From the NCBI RefSeq assembly GCF_000385335.1, contig NZ_ARWA01000001.1:884001-948000 (forward strand): DNA of 64,000 nt, written 5' to 3'. Shown here piece after piece: positions 57,020-64,000 of this stretch. The notes under the pieces are model-generated. The model made no database searches, had not been told where the DNA came from, and saw only the letters and a program-made list of their open reading frames with translations. The position numbers were made by a program, and so were the translations under genes. The DNA comes from Methyloferula stellata AR4. GTDB taxonomy: Bacteria > Pseudomonadota > Alphaproteobacteria > Rhizobiales > Beijerinckiaceae. Position 1 is the stretch's first letter. Every line of letters starts with the position of its first letter.

Positions 57020-57985
57020 TCAAGTGCGCGAAAGTGGGAGCTTCGTGCCGACGACGGCCCGCTCGGCCAGAACGTCGCGCCGGAAGCGGAAAAGCTTGGC
57101 CGGCCTTCCCCCTGTATCCTGGCTCATTTCGCCGGTTTCCTCGACAAGTTCCTGCTGCTCGATCAGCCGCCTGAAATTTTGCTTATGGACGAGCCGCCCG
57201 GCCAAGGCCTCGACGCAGCGCTGCAATTGCAAAAGCGTGAAGGTCTCGGGCATGAGCTCGAAGACGACGGGATGATATTTGATCTTGGCTCGCAGCCTCG
57301 CGATGCCGGTTGCCAAAATGCGCCGGTGATCGAGGATCATCGCTTGCCCCGGCACCGGCGTCGCAGCTGAATGCGCAGCTTCCGGAATGAGGCCAGCCTC
57401 GTAAAGAAGCTCGTAGCGCTGCAGCACCAATTCCTCGTTCCATTTGCGCCCGTCGGCGCCGAATGTGATCGCAATCCGCTGCAAGCGCGCGGCTGTAAGC
57501 GCCTCACTCTGCGCGCCTTGCGCCCAGGCTTTCAATTTCGGCAGAAGGTGGGTTTCGAGGATGGCCGGCGTCCCGATGCGATGATCTTCCCAGGGAAAAT
57601 AGGCGTACCAGCTGCGCCAGCTCGCTTCATATTCTCCCGCCGCCGGAAGCTCATGGGTAAGGCCGAGATAGGAGATCGAAATAGCGGGCGGGCCGCTGCC
57701 GGCGCGATCGCGATCGGCAAATGTGTAAAGCTGTTCGACATAGCCGAGCGGATGATGGGTCTGGCGTTCGACCCAGGCGCGCAGGCCAGATTGCAGAGAA
57801 CGATGCGACATTTCGAAAAGGCCGGACGGCAAAGCGCGCGAGTCCTGAATCGTCAAAACCCTCGGCTCGCCCGCGGTCACGGCGACGAGCACCGCGATGA
57901 GATCGGCTTCGATCCCACGGCCTGAATGGGCCGGCCCCGGGGCGGACCCGGCGTGCCGCGGCTCTTTTTTATCGATAACGTCCAT
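57020..57985 (-). CDS. nadQ: NadQ-type transcriptional regulator of NAD biosynthesis (Nudix-like + winged helix)
   Basis: 321-residue protein. The N-terminal Nudix-like domain (about 20-200) has GYVEQLYTFADRDR and ISISYLGLTHEL, as in NrtR/NadQ proteins, and the catalytic Nudix box is not intact, as expected for a regulator. The C-terminal winged helix (about 225-310) includes ETFTLLQLQRCVEALAGR. Its position directly before nadABC supports NadQ (COG4111-type), proposed repressor of de novo NAD synthesis in alphaproteobacteria. It reads in the same direction as nadA. Confidence 0.85.
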   Translation of the reverse strand: MDVIDKKEPRHAGSAPGPAHSGRGIEADLIAVLVAVTAGEPRVLTIQDSRALPSGLFEMSHRSLQSGLRAWVERQTHHPLGYVEQLYTFADRDRAGSGPPAISISYLGLTHELPAAGEYEASWRSWYAYFPWEDHRIGTPAILETHLLPKLKAWAQGAQSEALTAARLQRIAITFGADGRKWNEELVLQRYELLYEAGLIPEAAHSAATPVPGQAMILDHRRILATGIARLRAKIKYHPVVFELMPETFTLLQLQRCVEALAGRLVHKQNFRRLIEQQELVEETGEMSQDTGGRPAKLFRFRRDVLAERAVVGTKLPLSRT

Positions 57986-58038
57986 TTACCAAATATTTTC
58001 CGAGGGCATCGGCGCAAATCGCGCCGGATAAAGATTGC

Positions 58039-58449
58039 TTACTCCAAATCCAGAGGAAGTGCGGCAACGATATGACGCGGCCAGTGCCAGGGCACGACAT
58101 AGATAGCATCGCCGCGTAGCGTCAATCGCGCTGCCCAAGGATGCTTTACAAGCCAAAATCGCGCTGCGCGGGACATCCGCCTCTGTTTTGCCGGATCGAT
58201 CGCCGTCATGGCCGCGAGCAGATCCGGCCGCGTTTTCACTTCGACAAAAGCGATGGTCGCGCCGCGTTGCGCGATGATGTCAATTTCGCCGCCCTTGGCC
58301 AAAAACCGCAGGGCCAGAATCCGATAGCCCTTGAGCCGCAGCGCCAGAGCGGCGATCCGTTCGGCCCGAAAGCCGGATTTCAGCGCCGCGAAGCGTTTCG
58401 ACCGTCCGGTGTCACTTTTCGCGCGCGTTGAGTTCGAGCGCGCGCGCAT
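58039..58449 (-). CDS. yraN: YraN family protein (UPF0102, endonuclease-like)
   Basis: 136 residues from ATG 58449, or 153 from ATG 58500; both overlap the 3' end of rsmI. The restriction-endonuclease-like core is clear: GFRAERIAALALRLKGYRIL, GGEIDIIAQRG and IAFVEVKTR, the PD-(D/E)xK-type pattern. Function unknown. rsmI-yraN adjacency with an LpoA-like gene nearby mirrors the E. coli yraL-yraM-yraN locus. Confidence 0.9.
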   Translation of the reverse strand: MRARSNSTRAKSDTGRSKRFAALKSGFRAERIAALALRLKGYRILALRFLAKGGEIDIIAQRGATIAFVEVKTRPDLLAAMTAIDPAKQRRMSRAARFWLVKHPWAARLTLRGDAIYVVPWHWPRHIVAALPLDLE

Positions 58450-59371
58450 AGACTTTGCGGCGGGGCTGACCGGTTTCGGCGGAGACAAGGGCGGCAGCAT
58501 CTTTGACCGAATGCGTTTCGAGAGCCTTGCCGATCAGATCATCGAGATTGCTTTGAAGCAATAAGGGTTCATCGTCGAGAGGCGGCCCGACTAGCAAGAC
58601 AATCTCGCCTTTCGGTGCAGGCTCGGCGGCAAGCGCTTCGGCGAGCTCTCCGAGCTTGCCGCGCCGGACCGTCTCGTAATGTTTTGTCAGTTCGCGGGCG
58701 AGCGCCGCCTCCCGCTGGCCGAGGACGGCGGTCAGATCGGCGAGACATTCGGCGACGCGGCGGGGCGATTCGAAAAACACAAGCGTGCCGGGGATCGACG
58801 CAAGTTCGGCGATGCGCTGGCGCCGCGCGGCGCTTTTCGCCGGTAAAAAGCCTTCGAAAAAGAAGCGATCAGTCGGCAGGCCCGCGACGACGAGCGCCGC
58901 CAGCACGGCTGAGGCGCCGGGGATCGAGGTGACCGCTATATTGGCGGCGACGGCCTCGGCCACGAGCTTGAACCCCGGGTCGGAGACAAGCGGCGTGCCG
59001 GCATCGGAGACGAGCGCCAGAGCGGCCCCCTCCGCGAGGCGCGCCAAAAGATGCGGCCGCATCACGGCGGCGTTGTGCTCGTGATAGGCGACGAGCGGGG
59101 TCGAAATCCCGTAATGGGCGAGAAGGGTCTTCGTGACCCGCGTATCTTCGGCGATCACCGCGTCGGCGGCGGCCAGGGTCGCGAGCGCCCGGAACGAAAT
59201 ATCGCCGAGATTGCCGATGGGGGTCGCAACCACGTGCAGGCCTGGCTGAAGCGGTTCAGCCTCGGCGCGCAGGCCAAAGGCGGTGAAACTCTGCGTCTCG
59301 GGAGATTTCTCCCCCGGCTGGATCGAAGTGAAAAGACGATTGCCCTGGGCCAAATCCCGCTCCCGCAACAA
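58412..59371 (-). CDS. rsmI: 16S rRNA (cytidine1402-2'-O)-methyltransferase RsmI
   Basis: 319-residue SAM-dependent enzyme of the tetrapyrrole-methylase fold. Motifs: GLHVVATPIGNLGDISFRAL, AEDTRVTKTLLAHYGI, VSDAGTPLVSDPG and FFESPRR. The frame begins at a TTG (59371); the conserved part starts about 40 residues in, so the start is uncertain. It overlaps yraN at its 3' end. Confidence 0.93.
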   Translation of the reverse strand: MLRERDLAQGNRLFTSIQPGEKSPETQSFTAFGLRAEAEPLQPGLHVVATPIGNLGDISFRALATLAAADAVIAEDTRVTKTLLAHYGISTPLVAYHEHNAAVMRPHLLARLAEGAALALVSDAGTPLVSDPGFKLVAEAVAANIAVTSIPGASAVLAALVVAGLPTDRFFFEGFLPAKSAARRQRIAELASIPGTLVFFESPRRVAECLADLTAVLGQREAALARELTKHYETVRRGKLGELAEALAAEPAPKGEIVLLVGPPLDDEPLLLQSNLDDLIGKALETHSVKDAAALVSAETGQPRRKVYARALELNAREK

Positions 59372-59765
59372 AGGGTGGGTGTCAACGATCAGATATGTTC
59401 AATGGGCGCTATGGACACTGTTCGATAAATCATCCATTCGTTCTATTTATAGAACGTTCCGGGAGGAAATCAACACACGGATTTTCATCCGAGGCCGTGC
59501 CAAACGATTTTGGCCGGGCGGCGGGCCCGGATTTGCTCCGTAGATAGGATTCGGTGGAAACCGGTGTAATTTACTTTCGGTTGGCGGCGGCGCGATAATA
59601 TGGCCTAGCAAAAGGGCGGTCCGCGAGGGTTCAGCAAGAACTTGCCCGATTTGATCTTGATAGTGAGATTGGCGGCTGCGTCGGATTCGAAAGATTGACA
59701 TCAGCCAGTGGTCTCGCATCGGATGCGGTGGAAGGGCGTCTCCATCGGCATATAGAAAGAATTTC
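59372..59765. other. Intergenic region between rsmI and the LpoA-like gene
   Basis: No convincing gene in these 394 bp. The notable feature is cgttcta-ttta-tagaacg (59439-59456), a perfect 7-bp inverted repeat that could be an operator or hairpin between the two divergent promoters. Confidence 0.5.
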
Positions 59766-61028
59766 ATGAAGGGTTTTCCGCGGGGCGGGTCCAGACCTTC
59801 CATTTTTCCCCTGATCTTGCGGCGGCTCTTGGCTGCCCTTGCGATCACCGGCGCAGCTTCGATGCTGGCCGCCTGCCTGCCGACGGGCGGCGGGGGCGGC
59901 AATCAGGCCGGCGATTTTTCGCTCTCGGCGCCGACATCGAAAGTCGAGTCGCAACCTTTGCCCGGAACCGCCGGGCCGGACACGATCGGCTCGGGCCCCG
60001 TCAAAGTCGCGCTGATTGTGCCTTTGACCCAGTCCTCGGGTCCGAGCGTGGTCGGGACGTCGCTGCGCAATGCGGCGGAACTCGCCATGGCCGAAGCCGG
60101 CAACAATGACCTGACGCTTTTGATCAAAGACGATCATTCGACGCCGGATGGCGCGCGTGCGGCGGCACAGGCGGCGGTTGCCGATGGCGCCGAGTTGTTT
60201 CTAGGGCCGCTCTTTGCGCCCAATGTGCGCGAGGTCGCGCAGGTGGCGCGCGCCGCGGGCAAACCCGTCATCGCCTTTTCGACGGATGCCTCGGCGGCGG
60301 GACCGAACCTCTATCTCTTGTCTTTCCTCATTGAGAATTACGTCGACCGGGTCATCGATTTCGCGGCGTCCCGGGGCAAGAAATCGATTGCGGCTCTGAT
60401 CCCGGATAATGATTACGGCCGCGTCGCCGAAGCCGAATTCCAGCAGGCAGCAGCGCGCCGCGGCATGCGCGTGATGGAGATCGAGCATTATAATGCGCAA
60501 ACGCTCAATGCCGCCGTTCAGAAGATCGCGGCGCTCGGCGGTCAGATCGATTCGCTCTTCATTCCCGAACAGGCCGATGCCATGCCGGCCATGTCGCAGG
60601 CCTTGGTCGCTGCCGGCATAGACGGCAAGAAGATCCAGATCCTCGGAACCGGCATTTGGAACGACGCGCGGGTCATGAAACTGCCGGCCTTGCAGGATGC
60701 CTGGTTCGCTGCGCCGGAAAATAACGGATTCAATTCCTTCGCCGAACGCTATCGCGCCAAATTCGGCTCGGATCCGACCCGCATCGCAACTCTGTCCTAT
60801 GATGCCGTCTCGCTCGCCGCCGCCTTGGCGCGCATGCAGGGCTCGCAACGCTTTTCCGAAACGGTGCTGACCAATCATTCCGGATTCAACGGCGCCGACG
60901 GCGTGTTCCGCTTCCGCACCAATGGCGAAAACGAGCGCGGCCTGTCGGTGCTGCAGATCAACAACGGCGGCGCCGTGCCTTTAAGCCCGGCACCCAAGAG
61001 CTTCGCCGGCATTCCATCCGCGACTTAG
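59766..61028 (+). CDS. Penicillin-binding-protein activator, LpoA-like lipoprotein
   Basis: 420-residue outer-membrane lipoprotein candidate: signal with lipobox LAAC (Cys near 37) and a Gly-rich linker. A type I periplasmic-binding fold follows (VALIVPLTQSSGPSVVGTSL, LFLGPLFAPNVREV, AALIPDNDYGRVAEAEF). It lacks the N-terminal TPR domain of E. coli LpoA, as is usual in alphaproteobacteria. Expected to act on peptidoglycan synthases. Its divergent position next to rsmI-yraN matches the conserved neighbourhood. Confidence 0.85.
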   Translation: MKGFPRGGSRPSIFPLILRRLLAALAITGAASMLAACLPTGGGGGNQAGDFSLSAPTSKVESQPLPGTAGPDTIGSGPVKVALIVPLTQSSGPSVVGTSLRNAAELAMAEAGNNDLTLLIKDDHSTPDGARAAAQAAVADGAELFLGPLFAPNVREVAQVARAAGKPVIAFSTDASAAGPNLYLLSFLIENYVDRVIDFAASRGKKSIAALIPDNDYGRVAEAEFQQAAARRGMRVMEIEHYNAQTLNAAVQKIAALGGQIDSLFIPEQADAMPAMSQALVAAGIDGKKIQILGTGIWNDARVMKLPALQDAWFAAPENNGFNSFAERYRAKFGSDPTRIATLSYDAVSLAAALARMQGSQRFSETVLTNHSGFNGADGVFRFRTNGENERGLSVLQINNGGAVPLSPAPKSFAGIPSAT

Positions 61029-61069
61029 CGGAAGGATCGGAAGCAGCAAAAGCGCGCAGCTCTAGGATC

Positions 61070-61098
61070 GTCATGGCCGGGTCAAGCCCGGCCATGAC
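61070..61098. terminator. Strong hairpin between the LpoA-like gene and the alkene reductase (family D arm)
   Basis: 12-bp arms gtcatggccggg/cccggccatgac with a 5-base loop, between two convergent genes. It is a short unit of the family D repeat and could work as a bidirectional terminator although no T-run follows. Confidence 0.6.
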
Positions 61099-61110
61099 GC
61101 TGAACCAACT

Positions 61111-62175
61111 TCACGCCGCGGCGCGGTCGAGCACGGGATAATCGATATAGCCCTCGGGTCCCGAGGCGTAGAAGGTCGCCGGATTCCATTTGTTTAGCGG
61201 CGCATTGGCCTTGAACCGCTCGACGAGATCCGGGTTCGAGATGAAGTCCTTGCCGAAGGCGACGGCATCGGCTTCGCCTTTGGCCAAGACCTCTTCCGCC
61301 GTCTCCTTGGTGAAGCCTTCATTCGCGATGAAGACGCCGCCAAAGGCCTTCTTGAGCTGCGGCCCGAGCCGGTCGTCGCCCAAATGTTCGCGGGCGCAGA
61401 TGAAGGCGAGCTTGCGCTTGCCGAGTTCGCTTGCGACATAGCCGAAGGTTTTGGCCGGATCGCTGTCGCCCATGCTCATCAGGTCACCGCGCGGCGAAAG
61501 ATGCATGCCGGTGCGATTGGCGCCCCAGACCGCGACGACGGCATCGGTCACCTCAAGCAGCAGGCGGGCGCGGTTTTCGAGCGAGCCGCCATAGATGTCG
61601 GTGCGCTTATTGGTCGAATCCTGCAAGAACTGGTCGAGCAGATAGCCGTTGGCACAGTGGAGCTCGACGCCGTCGAAACCGGCCGTCTTGGCGTTTTCGG
61701 CGCCCTTGCGATAGGCCTCGATAATGCCGGGGATCTCGTCGAGTTCGAGCGCGCGTGGTGTCACAAATGGCTTTTCCGGCCGGAGCAAGTTGACATGGCC
61801 GCCGGGCGCGATGGCGCTTGGCGCGACCGGCAGCGCCCCGTCGAGATAGACGGGATCGGAGACCCGGCCGACATGCCAGAGTTGCAGGAACATTTTTCCG
61901 CCCGCGGCCCGGACGCCATCGGTAATCTCTTTCCAGCCCGCGACCTGCTCCGGCGACCAGATGCCGGGCGTATCCGGATAGCCGACGCCCATCGGCGTGA
62001 CGGACGTCGCTTCGCTGAGAATGAGGCCGGCGGAGGCGCGCTGTACGTAATAATCGCGCATCAGCGCATTGGGGATGCGGCGGTCGACAGCGCGCGTCCG
62101 CGTCAGCGGCGCCATGACGATGCGATTGGAAAGGGTGAGATCGCCGACTGTCAGCGGATCGAAAAGCGTGGGCAT
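61111..62175 (-). CDS. Old yellow enzyme-type alkene reductase
   Basis: 354-residue FMN-dependent ene-reductase of the NemA/OYE family. Conserved N-terminus LFDPLTVGDLTLSNRIVMAPLTRTRA, the GFDGVELHCANGYLLDQFLQD segment, where NemA-type enzymes carry the substrate-binding His/Asn pair, and YGGSLENRARLLLEV. Likely reduces electrophilic alkenes or nitro compounds. Divergent from an ArsR-type gene across 111 bp that contains a palindrome. Confidence 0.92.
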   Translation of the reverse strand: MPTLFDPLTVGDLTLSNRIVMAPLTRTRAVDRRIPNALMRDYYVQRASAGLILSEATSVTPMGVGYPDTPGIWSPEQVAGWKEITDGVRAAGGKMFLQLWHVGRVSDPVYLDGALPVAPSAIAPGGHVNLLRPEKPFVTPRALELDEIPGIIEAYRKGAENAKTAGFDGVELHCANGYLLDQFLQDSTNKRTDIYGGSLENRARLLLEVTDAVVAVWGANRTGMHLSPRGDLMSMGDSDPAKTFGYVASELGKRKLAFICAREHLGDDRLGPQLKKAFGGVFIANEGFTKETAEEVLAKGEADAVAFGKDFISNPDLVERFKANAPLNKWNPATFYASGPEGYIDYPVLDRAAA

Positions 62176-62244
62176 AAGCGGGGTGCCTCAGTTGGATTAA
62201 GATTTTGCCGACCATCTTGGACAGATCGCTCGCGCCACCCATCT

Positions 62245-62264
62245 ATTTCGATGTTCGTCGAATT
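62245..62264. promoter_or_regulatory. Candidate ArsR-family operator
   Basis: atttcga (62245-62251) and tcgaatt (62258-62264) form an imperfect inverted repeat (one mismatch, 6-base spacer), 22 bp before the ArsR-type gene. It could control both divergent genes. Confidence 0.4.
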
Positions 62265-62286
62265 TAGAATATAGGCTCTGTTTCAG

Positions 62287-62598
62287 ATGAAACAATTGGA
62301 TCACCCGGATGTGAACGGGATCAGGCTCGAAGCGGTGCTGGCGGCGCTGGCCGACCCGGTGCGGCTTTCCATCGTCGCGTCGCTTAGCGATGAGGGCGAG
62401 CACAGCGCCAGCGCCTTCGATTGCGACATCGCGAGCTCGACCTTGAGCCATCATCTGAAGGTGTTGCGCGAGGCCGGCGTCATCAGCCATCGCAAGGAAG
62501 GCACACGCTGCTTCGTGTCCTTGCGGCCGGAGCTCGACCAGGTTTTCCCCGGGCTTTTGAAAACCGTGCTGGACTTCGCGCCGAAGGATCGGGGTTAG
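62287..62598 (+). CDS. ArsR-family helix-turn-helix regulator
   Basis: 103-residue winged-helix protein. HTH region: LADPVRLSIVASL, then ASSTLSHHLKVLREAGVISHRKEGTR, the canonical ArsR recognition helix and wing. No metal-binding CxC motif is seen, so a non-metal signal such as an electrophile or redox cue is likely. Divergent from the alkene reductase, its probable target. Confidence 0.87.
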   Translation: MKQLDHPDVNGIRLEAVLAALADPVRLSIVASLSDEGEHSASAFDCDIASSTLSHHLKVLREAGVISHRKEGTRCFVSLRPELDQVFPGLLKTVLDFAPKDRG

Positions 62599-62702
62599 GC
62601 CGCGCGAATAAGCCGAGCACCTCCTCGCCGCCGGACCAAACCGTGCTAAATATCCAGGCGGTGCCGAACGCCAAGGGCGGCCCGGCTCGAAAGAGGTGAC
62701 CC

Positions 62703-62909
62703 ATGCGATATGGTCTTGCCGTGATCTTCATTTGCGCGATCGGAAGCGGCGCGGCCTCCGCTCTGCCGATGGTTGGCCCCCATACGGTTTCGGTGTCGAA
62801 AGCGGCCGCCGTCGTGCAAGCCGCGAAGCGCAACCACGCGCCGCCCGCACACCGTCACGGCCGCGCCGACAATGGCATCCATCCCTTGGTCGGAAGCGGC
62901 AACTATTAA
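62703..62909 (+). CDS. Small secreted protein of unknown function
   Basis: 68 residues with a signal peptide (MRYGLAVIFICAIGSGAASA) and a short mature part rich in His and Lys/Arg (KRNHAPPAHRHGRADNG). A good gaggtg ribosome site precedes the ATG. I do not recognise a family. The His-rich tail could bind metal, which is speculation. Confidence 0.5.
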   Translation: MRYGLAVIFICAIGSGAASALPMVGPHTVSVSKAAAVVQAAKRNHAPPAHRHGRADNGIHPLVGSGNY

Positions 62910-63065
62910 ATCGAAGAGCGTTTTTGGCGCATCGCGCGCGTGATGACGGCACGCTGCCGCCGTTCGCGCGCCGCCACGAAACCTCCACGCGCGACCGCGA
63001 CCGCGCGTTGAGATTCCTCCGATCTTATCTTCACTGTTCGCATTTCCGCACAGCCCGTGCAGATC

Positions 63066-63082
63066 TATGCGATTTTCGCATA
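63066..63082. promoter_or_regulatory. Palindrome upstream of ydbC
   Basis: tatgcga-ttt-tcgcata, perfect 7-bp arms, 45 bp before the ydbC ATG. Candidate operator. The remainder of the region from 62910 shows no gene. Confidence 0.4.
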
Positions 63083-63102
63083 TGTCGGTAACCTCTAATA
63101 AA

Positions 63103-63125
63103 GGCCATCTTTAAAGGAGATGGCC
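63103..63125 (+). promoter_or_regulatory. Hairpin containing the ydbC ribosome site
   Basis: ggccatct and agatggcc (8-bp perfect arms) enclose ttaaagg; the Shine-Dalgarno aaaggaga straddles loop and right arm, and the ATG follows two bases later at 63127. If it folds in mRNA it would limit ribosome access. Confidence 0.5.
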
Positions 63126-63126
63126 C

Positions 63127-64000
63127 ATGGACAGCATTGACCCGTCCCGTGTGTTCCCGCTCGGCAGCCGTAGCGTGAAGCGGCTCGGCTATGGCGCCAT
63201 GCAGCTCGCAGGGCCTGGCGTGTTCGGGCCTCCCAAGGATCGTGACGCGGCGCTGGCGGTCTTGCGCGAAGCGGTGGCGAGCGGGGTGAACCATATCGAC
63301 ACGAGCGACTTCTACGGCCCGCATGTCACCAATCGGCTCATCCGCGAAGCGCTGCACCCCTATCCCGGCGATCTCACCATCGTCACCAAGATCAGCGCAA
63401 AACGCGGCGCGGATGGATCCTGGATCCCGGCTTTCTCGCCGGAGGAGCTGACGCAGGCCGTCCACGACAATCTCCGCAATCTTGGTCTGGATGTGCTCGA
63501 CGTGGTCAATCTGCGGAGCATGTTCAGCATACATGGCCCTGCCGAGGGGTCGATCGAAGCGCCGCTGACGGTTTTGGCCGAGTTGCAGCAAAAAGGTTTG
63601 GTCCGTCACATCGGGCTGAGCAATGTCACGCCAACGCAGATCGCGGAAGGCCGCCGCATCTGCGAGATCGTCTGCGTGCAGAACTACTATAATCTCGCGC
63701 ATCGCGATGACGATGCCATGATCGACGACCTCGCTCGCGACGGTATCGCCTATGTGCCGTTCTTTCCGCTCGGCGGCTTTAATCCGCTACAATCGTCCAC
63801 CTTGTCCGACGTCGCGGCGCGCCTCGGTGCCACGCCGATGCAGATCGCGCTTGCGTGGCTCCTGCATCGCGCGCCCAACATTCTTCTCATTCCCGGCACT
63901 GCGTCTGTCGCGCATTTGAAAGAGAACCTCGCCGCGGCGAACTGGGCGTTGCCGGATGACGCGCTCAAGGAGTTGGATCATATAGCGAACGCCGAGTCCG
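63127..64000 (+). CDS. ydbC: Aldo/keto reductase YdbC (pyridoxal reductase type), 3' end outside window
   Basis: 291 residues are visible and the protein is nearly complete. The sequence is strikingly like E. coli YdbC (as recalled): RLGYGAMQLAGPGVFGPP, VNHIDTSDFYGPHVTN, LGLDVLDVVNLR, IGLSNVTPTQ and YVPFFPLGGF. Asp/Tyr (DTSDFYG) and Lys (IVTKI) of the AKR tetrad are present; the usual His position reads Leu (VVNLRS), as in E. coli YdbC. YdbC/PdxI reduces pyridoxal to pyridoxine. The high match to a gammaproteobacterial protein may reflect horizontal transfer or just strong conservation. Confidence 0.88.
   Translation, partial: MDSIDPSRVFPLGSRSVKRLGYGAMQLAGPGVFGPPKDRDAALAVLREAVASGVNHIDTSDFYGPHVTNRLIREALHPYPGDLTIVTKISAKRGADGSWIPAFSPEELTQAVHDNLRNLGLDVLDVVNLRSMFSIHGPAEGSIEAPLTVLAELQQKGLVRHIGLSNVTPTQIAEGRRICEIVCVQNYYNLAHRDDDAMIDDLARDGIAYVPFFPLGGFNPLQSSTLSDVAARLGATPMQIALAWLLHRAPNILLIPGTASVAHLKENLAAANWALPDDALKELDHIANAES

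Overview
The window reads as chromosomal DNA of an alphaproteobacterium of the Rhizobiales/Hyphomicrobiales, most likely Beijerinckiaceae-like and probably methylotrophic. This is inferred from the high G+C content, the protein families (microcin C-type YejBEF permease, NadQ, a Rhizobiales MotA/OmpA pair, a PedA1A2BC-type PQQ/lanthanide transporter) and the Rhizobiales-type intergenic palindromes. I see no insertion sequence, prophage, CRISPR array or tRNA. The only RNA gene found is the SRP RNA (ffs).

Layout. 0-4.1 kb: yejBEF peptide/oligopeptide ABC transporter, its binding protein presumably just outside. 4.1-10.3 kb: an AIM24 protein, then an EmrAB/NodT tripartite drug efflux set with a divergent TetR regulator; an 11-bp word is shared by both efflux promoters. 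10.3-12.2 kb: gamma-glutamyltransferase. 12.2-18.1 kb: a signalling island with a REC-PAS-GGDEF-EAL protein, an RpfC-like hybrid kinase and a convergent RpfF-like DSF synthase. 18.4-25.6 kb: a NitT/TauT-type ABC transporter, a small cytochrome c and the four-gene PedA1A2BC set linked in other bacteria to lanthanide uptake for PQQ alcohol dehydrogenases. 25.7-35.2 kb: housekeeping genes (hemD, hemC, tsaD, gpsA, EVE protein, aldo/keto reductase, efp, inositol monophosphatase, MotA/OmpA pair). 35.2-39.3 kb: an envelope-sugar set (UDP-galactopyranose mutase-like flavoprotein, GtrA, polytopic membrane protein). 39.2-47 kb: large MscS channel, GST-queG-SDR operon, rmuC, EamA transporter. 47-50.4 kb: ffs-dnaX-ybaB-recR. 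50.4-59.4 kb: LLM flavin oxidoreductase, aquaporin, queC, then the de novo NAD block nadQ-nadA-nadB-nadC and rsmI-yraN. 59.7-64 kb: LpoA-like lipoprotein, an ArsR/old-yellow-enzyme pair, a small secreted protein and an almost complete ydbC.

How the parts connect. The 12-18 kb island looks like a complete diffusible-fatty-acid (DSF) quorum-sensing unit in which the usual RpfG (HD-GYP) output is replaced by a dual GGDEF/EAL protein. The 18-25 kb block looks like periplasmic support for PQQ-dependent methanol or alcohol oxidation, although no such dehydrogenase lies in the window. NadQ probably represses nadABC through a perfect 11-bp inverted repeat directly before nadA.

Intergenic DNA carries at least four families of dispersed palindromic repeats. 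Some touch genes: one supplies the last 13 codons and stop of the LLM oxidoreductase, one removes an ordinary start context from queC, and one holds the nadA stop codon.
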